Shown: in pieces, positions 46,022 to 56,186 of the stretch | Layout of the letters: every line of letters starts with the position of its first letter | How positions within the stretch are numbered: the first letter of the stretch is position 1 | NCBI GenBank assembly: GCA_010645155.1 | Contig: CM021321.1 | Span: 8,614,149 to 8,678,148, forward strand | DNA from: Tigriopus japonicus | Lineage: Eukaryota; Arthropoda; Copepoda; Harpacticoida; Harpacticidae | Direction: 5' to 3' | DNA: 64,000 nucleotides | Made by a program: the position numbers and the translations under genes | Notes under the pieces: model-generated | What the model was told of the DNA's origin: nothing | Databases searched by the model: none | What the model saw: the letters and a program-made list of their open reading frames with translations, nothing else

Positions 46022-46281
46022 GGACGGTCCTCGAAAGTCATTGCTCTGTCATAGAACTCCAATCGATCCACCAATTCTTTTTTAGGCCCCGTGGTCCGCC
46101 CTCCTCTTCTTCGCAATTCATTTCGAAGGTCCTCCACGGACAATAAACCATATTTCACCATTTTGCGTGAGTTAAAACTAATCAGGTGGGGGTGTTTCCC
46201 CCCGTGACCAAAGTGTACCTTTTCTAAAAAATTCTTTGACACCATGTTATTTACATTATCACCAAACAACAACCACGACAC
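46018..46281 (-). pseudogene. ISL2EU gene 2, SAP-domain exon (gene start)
   Basis: Probable start is MVKYGLLSVEDLRNELRRRG at 46161; GGRTTGPKKELVDRLEFYD follows. The pattern L-x2-DLR-x-EL-x2-RG...G-x-K-x-EL-x2-RL is a SAP DNA-binding helix pair. The gene is transcribed inward from the right terminal repeat, mirroring the transposase at the left. Confidence 0.7.
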
Positions 46282-46458
46282 AATCTAGTCTTTAAGGGCG
46301 CCAAAGTAGGAATGGACCCTGGATAACGTATTTGCTCGAACTGGTGCAGTGCTATTTTTTCACATATCATATCCAAAGTTCAAACATTTGTATTCACAAA
46401 GATTTCCTCACCCTGAAATAACTTTGTTTATGAGAAAATTTTAGTATGTGATAGACCA

Positions 46459-46810
46459 AAACGCCCTCACCCTACGAACGCAAAATGTCCAGAAATACCC
46501 AGCACAACCTCGGGGCGCAAAAACTTGACGTGAATCTATTCAAATTTGGAACGATATACTTAACAAGAGAGGAGTTGAAATTACGCCGGATATCTCAAAG
46601 TACAAGTAGCATTCGGTTTTCATGCAAAAATGCAAGCATTTTCAAAGTTACAGACGCCGAAACTTGATAGAATTTCGCGGTCCAATTCAACTTTCAACCT
46701 CCCAAGGTGACGCGCCATCTAACGTCAGGTAATCGAACTAATTGGCATGACGTCATCTAATTCAGCTGTGGAAACCAAGAAACGTAAACAAGCTCTACAC
46801 GATTCATTGC
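46459..46810 (-). repeat. Right terminal inverted repeat
   Basis: 352 bp, the partner of 38011-38362. Ends CTACACGATTCATTGC at 46810. Confidence 0.9.
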
Positions 46811-46894
46811 GATAATACCAAAAAGGGAAAATATGCCTTCAAGCTCTGTTGCTATGCCCTTTTAACTCTCAGCTGCTCGTGGGATTTTGTAAAT

Positions 46895-46990
46895 AAGTGG
46901 GGTTTAAGCTTACCAATAGTGCTTCTTGGATGGGTGACTTATTTGGCCAAGCAAGGCTCAGCCCTCCGACCCCAACTCTCAACAATCCAA
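46895..46990 (+). repeat. SINE family 2, 3' part
   Basis: TTGGCCAAGCAAGGCTCAGC, CCGACCCCAACTCTCAACAA and a CCAAAAAA tail match the 3' end of the SINE at 37165-37415. TTGGATGGGTGAC just before it recalls a 5S rRNA internal box, but the match is too short to call a 5S-derived head. Confidence 0.45.
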
Positions 46991-47449
46991 AAAATTGATT
47001 GGGCTGCCTTGAGGCCTTGTGATAATAGTTAGCACTTTCAAAGTTTTAGACGGAAAACAACCCTTATTCTATTGACACAAGTCACCTGTCTTTAAAATTT
47101 TGCTGTAAAATATTTTGGTCCAAAATATTTTTTTGTTGGGGACCTTTGGTGGATGAATGACACAAAACAAAACTTCAATATGCACTCTTGATCCTCAATA
47201 TATGTCCCTGCAAAGTCATTCATTAAGTATTTTTCATATTGAGATCACAATGGGAAAACTTTAATGTCCTAACACTTGTAATGCAGTGAATATTGTTTAC
47301 CATATTGCAAACATTTTTTTTTTAAATAGCATCTCTTGCTCATAAAAACAAAACAAAAATTATCCGAAGTCTGCCTGTTCCTGGTTGGCATAGCCAAATA
47401 AACTGAATTAATTTGAGTCCAAAGTAACCAATGTCATTGTTTTTCTTAC
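46991..47449. other. No gene; probably host intron
   Basis: AT-rich sequence between the ISL2EU element and the donor of the host exon. No repeat or RNA gene recognised. Confidence 0.4.
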
Positions 47450-47679
47450 CATTTTAGGAGCTTCCTTGAATCCAGAATAAGTGTCAAAGAAGTCAAACTT
47501 GAACATATTGTCGCATTTGAAAGGTTTTCGAACAATGTCATACCATCCTTTGCCAATTATCTCCGTTTTAGATTGTTCAGTAACACAAATCCGTCCACAT
47601 TTCAACTTAACTTTTTGTAAGCTTTCATGCAAAGATTGCAGTATCTGTTGCTCATCAATAGATGACATATTAGACCCCA
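47450..47679 (-). CDS. Host gene exon, N-terminal part of DUF268-like protein
   Basis: A 230-bp open exon. Acceptor TTGTACTTTCAG (AG at 47680-47681), donor AAAATGGTAAGA (GT at 47448-47449); entry phase 1, exit phase 0. The peptide includes SSIDEQQILQSLHESLQKV, LKCGRICVTEQSKTEI, GWYDIVRKPFKCDNMF and ends FKEAPKM. The next exon in phase starts IPSFLYDDF, which fits the Pro-rich junction before the conserved block of DUF268 proteins. Two Cys in a KCGRIC/FKC context suggest a secreted or lumenal domain; inference only. The first exon(s), with any signal anchor, would lie to the right and were not found. Confidence 0.55.
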
Positions 47680-47699
47680 CTGAAAGTACAAGAACTTTG

Positions 47700-48940
47700 A
47701 AATCATCTAAATGGAAATCACATGGGAAAATTCATTGTGTTAAGAAACGGTGTTCCATTCAAGCAGCCTAGGTTACTTGCCTAACAATGAAAACATACTG
47801 TATGTACATTTCTAAGATTTCTAGTATTAGGGCATTACATCGAGTTAGATATTTGTGAGTTTGAGGCTTAGTGCGTTGTCATACGAAGTGAAATGTGGGA
47901 CAAAGGAAGGCACTTGTGATGGATGGCTTAGCACTGGTTTTTTGAGAGCTTTTTTTCTTTCCAGTGGGTGCCAACTTCGTAAAATCCATGGACACTTTCA
48001 AGCGGTCAACAGAAGATTTCAACTGTGCCATTTTGGGAAAGGGATTCTACTTGATCAGCATTTAGTTGCAAATATTACAGGAACTGGACCTCCTTTTGGA
48101 AAGAGACTTAAATTTATGAAAAGCTAAAAGATTTAAAAGGGCTAAATTATTTTGCTAAAGCATTCACTAGGGCAAGGTCCTGAGGAAAGCCTTAAACTCC
48201 TTCTTAAATCACGTCTTGGCTTGTTCTTTCCTTACTGTTGGAGGCTCCTGGATCCACAATATTGATGCATTGGTTGCAAAACTCTGTTTATTGTGTATAA
48301 TTGGAGATGGTCGGGCTACATTACGTTGTTGTGTTGGTCAGGTGGGCATATCCGTTCTTGTGTTGGAGTGAGTATTTTGAGTGTTTCTGTCAGTAAAGGG
48401 AAATTGATTTCAAGAGCTCTTTGTATCTTGGATAGTATGTTCTTCGCTGCCAGGTGGTTTATGGAGGGTATACCCTTGCATTTTACCAAAGTCTACAGTG
48501 ACACACCATCCGTGAGTTTACATCCCATCAGGAAATGCATTATTCGATTGAGTCACTTGCGGGCTTCTCATATGTTTGGATTTGTTAATCTTCACTATTC
48601 AGCTGAACCACTCCATAGATTGCAAAGGCATTTCGCAATCCAGAAAGAACGAGCCCGTGCACAACCGTTTTAAGGAAGTGTCTGGGGACAGAGGTGCCAA
48701 GTTGGCCTGAAGTGGCAAGGCACCTCTGCATGATCTTCTCAACCTCTTCAAAGTTACCTCGACACAAAAGGTCCCATCTCATTTTAATACCCAAGATGTT
48801 TGTTCACTGATGCAGATTCGTAGATACTTTCTCCATGTGCTGAAATTGATGAGGATTTGAACCATGCTGAGTGGGGTTGCTTTCATTGAAATAGAAGGTG
48901 TTTGATTTTTACGCAATAGGCAACCAGGCACTTGGGCGCC
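47700..48940. other. No gene recognised
   Basis: Contains plus frames of up to 126 codons (48293-48673) with no motif and no exon borders. I cannot assign it. Confidence 0.35.
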
Positions 48941-48947
48941 ATAAACG

Positions 48948-49082
48948 TGAGCTTTTTTCTTATTCTAGGAAGCATTTCTTTTTCTAGGCCTAATTCTAAC
49001 TCGATGACGTGAGCTTCTTTATCTAGGCCAAATTCCAACTCGATGACGTGAGCTTCTTTTTTAGGTCAAATTCTAACTCAAA
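48948..49082 (+). repeat. Tandem repeat, about 48 bp, three units
   Basis: GTGAGCTTCTTTATCTAGGC...AATTC.AACTCGATGAC recurs three times with indels. Confidence 0.75.
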
Positions 49083-49289
49083 CTGACTTTTACTTACAAC
49101 AGGTGCGTTTTTATCATCTGCAAAGGAAATTATTTCGGCCTTTGTCCATTTGGTGAGGTCCAGCATGTACCGGATGCGTGGTAATTCCAGAGATGTGACT
49201 TTGAAGTGCTGTAGCTCGGAAACTACTCACAGTATCGACATGAAATTTTAATGGAGGCTGCATGAATATATTAGGAATATTTGTTTGTG

Positions 49290-49915
49290 GTTTTTTGTTG
49301 CTAGCTCGTTCCTTATCACAACAGTCAGCATTTTTGTGATCAAGGTCGAAAATGGAGGCATAAGGGGGAAAATAGCGGAGAGGGTTGTGGCCGGGGACAC
49401 GCTGAAAAACATTGCAATGAGATTCTCCGTGAACGTCAAGACAGTATACAGAGTCAGGAACATGGTGGGGAGGGGAGACACCAGTTTCCAAGACAAGAAA
49501 CCAACGGGGAGGCCCAAGACAAGTAGAACGCCGGCAAAAATCTCCAAGGCCAAGGGACTCATTGCAGCAAACACGTCCACCACCTGTTCCCTGTCCTGGA
49601 GGCCACCACGGGCCTAATGGATACATATGGACCCAAGATGGTGCCCCAGCGCACACCAGCAAGGCTATCCAGAACTTCCTTGAAAACAAGCTGGAATCAA
49701 GTGGGTAGTGGTCCAAAGAGATGTGGCCTCCCTCATTGACAAATCTGAACCCCCTTGATTTCTCCATGTGGAAACACGTTGAGAACAAGGCCTGCGCAAT
49801 TTGCTACAGCAATATCAGCGACCTAAAGATCTCCGTCAACGATCTGTGGAACAATATGGACGAGGCCTATGTCAGGAAGACCTGCGCCACCTGCAGGAGG
49901 CGCCTTGACCTATGA
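49290..49915 (+). pseudogene. Tc1/mariner transposase with internal deletion
   Basis: N-terminal helix-turn-helix region KIAERVVAGDTLKNIAMRFS then KTVYRVRNM and a GRPKTSR basic linker (49345-49530). A frame change near 49600 leads to QDGAPAHTSKAIQNFL (second catalytic Asp region) and WPPSLTNLNPLDFSMW (third acidic region; the usual SPDLNPLD has TNLNPLD). The middle, with the first catalytic Asp, is deleted. A TAG interrupts near 49706. Dead copy; terminal repeats not identified. Confidence 0.75.
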
Positions 49916-50056
49916 ATTTAGGCTGGGGGGTCAATTTTCGAATATTAATGAAGTTCTTGGGCAAATACACAACTTTTATCATTGTAATGTTGAGCCCCTT
50001 GGCCCAGATCAACTTCTGAAGCACTATTTTAATTTTGCACAAAAAAATCCCTGGAA

Positions 50057-50290
50057 TTACAACGCACCCGGTAAATCAGGAACAGTAGTGTTAGATAAAA
50101 CACTTGCTTGCGGACCGCCGTATTTGACATTTCTTTGGTCCGATATGCCACCGTCAACACAAAACCTGCGTGTTCTGTCTGTCAAAAAGGACCTAAACCA
50201 CAAGATGCTCAGTCCACCAAAACCATTAAATATTAGTTTTGCCGGTAGATCGTTGGACGAGGTGGCCAGAAGTTGTCCCAATGTCTTCTA
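50057..50290 (-). pseudogene. Non-LTR RT fragment
   Basis: Minus frame NDLPAKLIFNGFGGLSILWF then RSFLTDRTRRFCVDGGISD and VKYGGPQASVLS, which follows the RT pattern LL-x-KL...G...WF-x-SYL-x-R...GVPQGSVL. The PQG motif reads PQA. No catalytic motif present. Confidence 0.55.
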
Positions 50291-50374
50291 TGGCAAGGGA
50301 AGATTGTGCCAAAACGTTAGTTCAAGGATGGATAGTACTAAAGGATAGTACATTTCGGAATATCTAAAGTGATC

Positions 50375-51029
50375 ACTACGAGGACGTCAGTTCGAGTCCT
50401 CCTTGTGGCGGGAATTGAGCAACTTTCTGGGATTTAAGTTCACTTGTACTACCTCTTATCACCCTCAAGCCAACGGTTTAGCTGAACGGTTTCATCGTAC
50501 CTTGAAAGCTGCTCTATTGGCAAAGCTCTCAGGCAAAACGACATGGGTTCGCGAACTTCCTTTGGTACTTTTGGGAATTCGCTCTACAATAAAAGTTGAT
50601 CTTGGCTACTCACCAGCTCAAGCAACCTATGGTGTGTCACTTCGCGTCCCTGGACGTTTTTTTTCCTCTGAAGCAAATCCTCCTGCATCTGGATCGTTTG
50701 TTAAAGATGTCTGTCGACGAATCAAAGAGTTTCCTTTTGTCAATCCTAGAAGGCATGGCTCTCCATTTACGTCATCTTCATTATCCAAGGCTGAATATGT
50801 TTTCGTTAGGGTTGTTGATTCGTGTTCTCCTCCGCTAGCACCTCCATATAATGGACCCTTTAAAGTGTGACATCGCTCGAAAGATTTCTATGAGTTGGGT
50901 ATGAACGGCAAGAAAGATACAGTTGCTACGGATAAATTAAAACCTGCTTTTCGTTCTCAAGATATTCTTCCCAGCTTGTCTGAACCACGTATTTCTCAAC
51001 GGGGTCGATTTACAGTTCTACCTATATAG
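50375..51029 (+). pseudogene. Gypsy integrase C-terminal part
   Basis: Starts at RGRQFESSLWRELSNFLG, just after the second catalytic Asp position, and continues with TTSYHPQANGLAERFHRTLK (catalytic Glu). The tail includes VFVRVVDSCSPPLAPPYNGP. An in-frame TGA at 50868-50870 precedes the natural end (ISQRGRFTVLPI, stop at 51027-51029). CsRn1-like by its tail. A possible 3' LTR starts at 51402 (TGTAGTGTGGCGAGCACT) after a GGGGG run. Confidence 0.75.
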
Positions 51030-51318
51030 ACAGAAATGTCACTCCAGTTATGTCAATGGAGATTTGTTTTGAGCTCATTTCAGCAGTTCAGCAGCAAGGG
51101 TGCCACGTGACTTGATTCTTTATGCATTGCTCTTTTTCGAGCATAGCAGTTGAGAGAGCAATTCCGTCACTGACTCCCTGAAATCGCAAATTCCAGTTTT
51201 GAATCACGTAACTCGTTGTGCTCAATTTCCAATCCCATCACACACAGTGCAAGCTTGTTGAATCACGAACAATTTGGGAGAGACATTTCTGTGTATATAG
51301 AACTGTAGGTCGATTGAC
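51003..51318. repeat. Foldback repeat of about 38 bp
   Basis: ACAGTTCTACCTATATAGAC followed by AGAAATGTC at 51012-51040 is matched in reverse complement at 51280-51310 (GACATTTCTGTGTATATAGA, then ACTGT). The inside, 51041-51279, has no gene. The outer arm overlaps the last integrase codons. Confidence 0.6.
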
Positions 51319-51401
51319 TTATCCATTGTGTTAATTATGTTTAATTCTTTGTTCTCAAAATAAATTAGATGTGTAGGGTCTATGTGTCTATGTGTAGGGG
51401 G

Positions 51402-51545
51402 TGTAGTGTGGCGAGCACTACATAACTGCTCTTGATACGACACTCCCTCTTTCGTTCTTTGGAACTGATCGAGTACGAATCCTACACCACCTTCTCGTAG
51501 CTCTTCTTTGTTTCTATTGGCTCTCGAATATACGTGAAAGGAGTT
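51402..51545 (+). repeat. Possible gypsy 3' LTR
   Basis: TGTAGTGTGGCGAGCACTAC follows a purine run (GTAGGGGG) downstream of the integrase. The length is a guess, since no second copy exists in the window. Confidence 0.35.
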
Positions 51546-51689
51546 TGAGCCCGAGGTCTGTTCTCAATTTTTTGTTGTTAGTAAATTCAATTTCCCGGCT
51601 AGCTTTGTAAAGTGGGAGGTTAGTCCGGATGGGTGCATTCCCATTTCGAAAACGGCATCGTTGTCTTTCGAAAAATTGGAAGACTTGGC

Positions 51690-51825
51690 GATTTGAGTAA
51701 TCTCGCTCAACACGTTGGTGTAGCAACCAGGGCAAAGAATGTTCTGGACTTGTTTTTTAATGATCCTGATCTGATCCAGTATGTCCGTGTTGCCCCTAGT
51801 AGTCGATCAGATCATTACTGAAGTA
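51690..51825 (+). pseudogene. Non-LTR endonuclease C-terminal fragment
   Basis: Plus frame QHVGVATRAKNVLDLFFNDP then VRVAPSSRSDHY. The pattern Q-x-V-x2-x-TR...N-x-LDL...SDH matches the last part of APE-type endonucleases of CR1/jockey elements (SDH carries catalytic residues). It belongs, by order and strand, with the linker and RT fragment downstream at 52605. Confidence 0.6.
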
Positions 51826-52604
51826 AAATGGATGAAGAAAAGGACATCGTCATCGAGCCCGCTACAGCACATCCTTGAATCACCATTGTGTGCTAATACG
51901 ATCGATGACAAGACAATGGCTCATAACGAACGTGATCGAGTCCAAAGAGGGACGAGTGCAGAAACCGGTGCAAAAGGTCCGGTTATGATAGGATCGAAGA
52001 CGCCACCCTGTCCACAGATGGGACGATAACCCAGACAGGGCCACTCAGTTGCCTACCATGTATATATCCCACTTAAGCATGAATACCCAAACTAACACCC
52101 TGTATTGTTTTCGCTACTAACCCCTTTAGAATCATACGACATGCCACTAATATAAATAAGACTTGCTAGACAAGCAAGACAATTCCTTTTCCTACATTCC
52201 GCCCTTTGTCCTCCAACCACTAACATCTCTGTTGTACTTTATCGATTTCATCAAGACGAGTATCCCAAATAAAGGCATCATCATCAGAAGCACCTGCATC
52301 CAATTATCTCGACCTACAGCATTGGAGTCACGCTCGTATCCACTCTTCACCCTCAATCCCTTTCATTAGATTACGTTCTTGAGATAGGGTAGACCATTAC
52401 TCAAAAGCCGGCGAGCTCTAGAGTTAAACCTGATCAAAAGGTGGGCGTGGCCAAGTTTAAGTTAAAAAATGAACACTGGCCCCTTATTGTTGAAAGATTA
52501 GGCGAGTTGGACTAGATTTTCATTCTGGAGCAGGAACCATCATAAGATGAAGTTATAAATGGGCTGATCTCACTTCATGACGAGTTTTTTTGTCTCTGTG
52601 TATT

Positions 52605-54110
52605 CCAGAAATGGCGCCAAAAGGTGGGCCATCGTTTAGAATTCCAAGGTTTAGAAAGAAGTTGTTCAAAAGGAGTTGTCAGATTTCAGATAGACTTCGA
52701 CTTACTTCAAATCCTTTGGTAGTAGCAAGCCTCCAAAGCAAATTGGATGTGGTCCAAGCAAAGATTAGGGCCTCCATTGATTCCGATCAGTAAGTGAAGG
52801 AAAGTAGATTGATCCTGGAGATTAAGACGAATCCAAAGGTGTTTTTCTGTTTTGCAAACACAAAGAGAAAAATGCAGCATCCAGTTGGATCCTTTGAGGT
52901 CGGCAGTAAAACCATTAATGATGATGAGTTGGGACGGGCAAATAGTGTAAAAAGATTTTTGGTAACATAAACCCATTTTTCTGCACTTTTGCACTTTTCA
53001 CCTTTATTTGCACTTTTTATTTACGTTTTTGGCCAAAATTGACAAATTGTTAAGGAAATGTAGTGGCTTTTGAAAGAATTTTTAGTTTCAAGATCAAATT
53101 TTGAATTAGTCGAAAAAGCTTGCATTTGCAATCAACCATTCTTAGCACCTTGAAGAAAAATGTGCATTTCAGACGCAAACCTCACACTTTATTCACCATC
53201 TTGGCTTTAACTATACGTAACATCCTGTTTACTAAACTAAAGATTAGACAAAAGAATCTCATTTTCCATGCAACCAACAAATAGCAAACCTATAACAACT
53301 CATGTTATGGAAATGGAAGGATCTCCAAACAATATAGATGTGATGAGACAATGAATGCCACATTTGAAATTGAGTTCTGGTAATTAAGCCATGGGCCAAA
53401 TATTGAAGTAATGTCACTAAAATCATGCTTAAAACACATTTAGGACTGTTTTCTTTGATGCAATTGTTAGGCACACGTGGGTATTTTTCTGTTCAATTTT
53501 CAATGTCTATTATTGAACAACTTGAAGGACGAAAACGGAGTGATGTAAAGCCATATAAAACAATTGCTAAATATATTTCGATAATATTTTAGGTACATAC
53601 ATCCATGAGACCACCTTAGGAATGAAAAATTCAGAAGATTGTTGACTAGAATATTTTTCATGACTTTACATCCTTTTGCTAGTTACCTAATTAGTAGAAC
53701 TCGTAACTTGTAAATGACTTCTGCTCAATTAGGAGCCGTGGGTACTCCATGAATAACGTTTTAAGACCAAATGCAAGTTATTTGCTCTTTTTGACATTTA
53801 TTTGCTCTTTTTTGGCATTTATTTGCACTTTCAACATTTTTCTGAACTTTGTTTTGCACTTTTGGGCACATTTTTTTGAAACTTTTGGTAACTAAAAGGG
53901 TAAGATTATTTGCACTTTCTGCCCGTCCCTAATGATGAGGTTATGGCCAATATGCTTGAAGATCAGTTCTCAAGTGTATTTTTGATTCTAAACAGAGTAA
54001 GAAAAGCAGGCCAAGACGCTAGTTATATTGTTGATGAGACTGGCATTGGTAGTCAGGATAAATGATTGGAGGATCTGGTAGTCACAGATCAAGATGCTTT
54101 TGAGGCCTTG
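52605..54110 (+). pseudogene. Non-LTR linker fragment split by an hAT element
   Basis: Plus frames PSFRIPRFRKKLFKRSCQIS, then HPVGSFEVGSKTINDDE up to 52928; after the hAT insert the frame resumes as VMANMLEDQFSSVF, IVDETGIGSQDK and VVTDQDAFEA. Stops and a frameshift are present. The same family is at 26190-26600 without the insert. Confidence 0.7.
52929..53931. mobile_element. 1.0-kb non-autonomous hAT element
   Basis: Ends TTGGGACGGGCAAA and TTTCTGCCCGTCCCTA, flanked by a perfect 8-bp duplication ATGATGAG (52921-52928, 53932-53939). Subterminal ATTTGCACTTTT/TTTATTTGCTCTTTT motifs are repeated at both ends, as transposase-binding repeats often are. No transposase frame inside. Confidence 0.85.
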
Positions 54111-54206
54111 TTTGTTCGTTTGTGGTGGAGGCAGCTGTGATCTGAAAGAGGCTGTCCACCATATGAGGATATTGCCGCTCCACTTGGACAAGCCAACAAG
54201 CATTAA

Positions 54207-54552
54207 TTTTTATTTTTACCTCACCCTCGGGAATGACCCCAGGTGCGCCCATTTAAGTAGTCAAGGGCCGTGACTATTGCGTGTAATTTAAGACCACAGG
54301 CCACTAGGACTCGGCAAGCCCGGGATCTAACCGGGGCTTGCCTAGTTTTTGGCATTGAAAGACAGTTCAACGCTAAATTTTGACTCCGAAAAGTTGCGTT
54401 TGTAGATTTGATTTTTGCATTGAAAGACGGTTCAAATGCTAAATTTTGACTCCGTAGAGTTGAGTTCTGGAGAGTGGCAGTCAGCCGGGATCGAACCCCA
54501 ACCATCCGCACGACAACCCGACGCAGTACGCACTACGCCATGCCTCACCCCC
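54207..54552 (-). mobile_element. tRNA-derived SINE, family 3
   Basis: On minus: head GGGGTGAGGCATGGCGTAGT (A-box region) and GGGGTTCGATCCCGGC (B box, near 54482-54500); body with a duplicated CGGAGTCAAAATTTAGC...TTTCAATGC unit; then a second GTTAGATCCCGGGCTTGCC region and an A-rich end GGTGAGGTAAAAATAAAAAT. About 345 bp. It adjoins the start of gypsy G's RT. Confidence 0.65.
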
Positions 54553-56050
54553 TGACATTTGCAAGGAGTTTCCTTTTTATCCAACCATGATAAAAGGTTC
54601 TCCTGTTCGATGTGTCTAGTTTGAGGACCGATTTGGTGTTCGAGGATCTGACGAGGAAAAAGTGGATTGCAAAAATTATTGATGACATATGTGTACAAGC
54701 CGTTAACTTGCCGGAACCGTTAAACAGGTTGGAGATCATCATCCAGAGGTGCAGGGAGCAAACTCTCTATCAAGAAATTTGAAATCGGACAATCTTTCAA
54801 GTTTGCTGGGTTTCTTGTCTCTTTTTTACCGGGATGAGGCCCGACCCAACCAAATTGATGGCTTTGCGTGAATTCCCCACACCAAAGTCACTGACACACT
54901 TGCAGTCCTTCCTCGGTTTGGCAAACCAACTCGGCGCGCTCATTCCCGACCTACAACATTCAACCGTGAAAATGCGTGAGTTGTTGAAGAAGAAGTCTGC
55001 GTGGCTCTGGCTTCCCGAGCACGAGTCTGAATTCTGTAAAGCAAAATAATTATTAACATCACCGGCAGTTGTTGTACCTTTTGACCTCTCTCTCCAAACA
55101 CAATTACTGACCGATGCATCTCGCCTCCATGGCCTCGGATTCGCCTTAATACAAAGAGAGAATGGAAAGGGCAGAATTCCTTGATGGAATGAATGAGGGG
55201 AATGAATTTCCCTTGATGGAAAGGGCAGAATCCGCCTTATTCAGTGTGGATCTTGCGCTCTTTCTCCAGCCCAGAAGAACTACGCCACAATATAACTGGA
55301 ATTGAGTGCAATATGGTTTGCAATTCAAAAATGTCTCTCAACAATTCACGTCTCCAGTGTTTGTGTAAAAACCTAAACCAATTCTCGTTCTCCGTGACAT
55401 GTTCAGCGGGGAAAAATCACCTCATAGCCGACGCTCTCAGTCGGTTTCCCGTTTTTGCCCCAGACCCCACTTTGGAAATCGCATTGTGGGCGACCATTTC
55501 AGAGTTCGATCCCTCCTTTACAGTCATTGTCAACAACATCGATGACGACTATGTCAAATTAAGGGTCTGTATTGAGCCAGGTTACCCACTCCCGCGCACT
55601 CTATCACCTTATGGCGAGGTCATCCATAAGCTACGCATAGGCGAGGAGGCCGAAAAAGGTCTAGTCTTACTAGGCCAAAGATTGGTCGGTCCCCGACCAG
55701 CCACTATTGGCCGGGCATGGCCAATGAAATCGACCATTGGGTTCGTCAATGTTCGGTTTGTGTCAGAGCCTTACCCTCACAAGCAGCAGAACCCGTTCTG
55801 TCCGGAATTGAGGTCGCCTCTGCACCAATGGAAGCCGTCTCCGTTGACTTGTTCGACTTAGGTGGGAAATCGTCTTTAGTCACGGTGGATCGATTTAGCG
55901 GATATCCTTTCGTGGCGATGATGAACTTAACCTCGACAGACTCGGTCTGGACGAAATTGAGGACATGGTTTAACGAGGTCGGTTTTCCTCGTCTAATCAA
56001 AAGTGATGGTGGACCTCAGTTTCGTCAAAGGTTCGGTGAGTTCCGGTTCG
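54553..56050 (+). pseudogene. Gypsy G RT, RNase H and integrase (5' half)
   Basis: Plus frames: IIDDICVQAVNLPEPLNRL (RT catalytic DD near 54680), MRPDPTKLMALREFPTPKS, LQSFLGLANQLGALIPDL, LLTDASRLHGLGFALIQ (RNase H), GKNHLIADALSRFPVFAP, HWVRQCSVCVRAL (zinc-region Cys pair), SVDLFDLGGKSS (first integrase Asp) and IKSDGGPQFRQRFGEF (second). Several indels. The RT box is xxDD rather than YxDD, like gypsy K. The integrase is interrupted by non-LTR element H and resumes at 59405. Confidence 0.8.
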
Positions 56051-56186
56051 TGAGATAATTTATTTACTTATCAAATTAATGACGCGTAAAGTCAGAACGA
56101 CTTCTTGAGAAGACTGATTTGACATCAATCGATGGGGGAGAAAAATAAAGAGAATTTATCACAGCATGGATAAAGATTCAAGTTCA

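Larger units (their letters stand above)
38011..46810. mobile_element. ISL2EU-type DNA transposon, 8.8 kb
   Basis: Bounded by 352-bp inverted repeats of equal length (38011-38362 and 46459-46810). Carries two convergent genes: THAP-HTH-DDE transposase on plus (38900-41527) and SAP-SWIM-YqaJ nuclease on minus (41592-46281). From family knowledge, ISL2EU/IS4EU elements (PIF/Harbinger-related) combine such a transposase with a YqaJ-type nuclease. Five younger insertions lie inside: two hAT elements, a non-LTR fragment, a long palindromic element and a SINE. No clear target duplication was found at the outer ends. Confidence 0.85.

Noticed and set aside
46915..46940. Possible 5S rRNA fragment (TTGGATGGGTGAC)
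   Set aside because: Only about 13 bases match an internal box; the rest matches the SINE 3' end.
48293..48673. 126-codon plus frame
   Set aside because: No motif, no splice borders, and low-complexity amino-acid use; chance frame.
49869..50348. 159-codon plus frame
   Set aside because: It is antisense to the non-LTR RT fragment at 50057-50290, whose minus-strand motifs explain the region.
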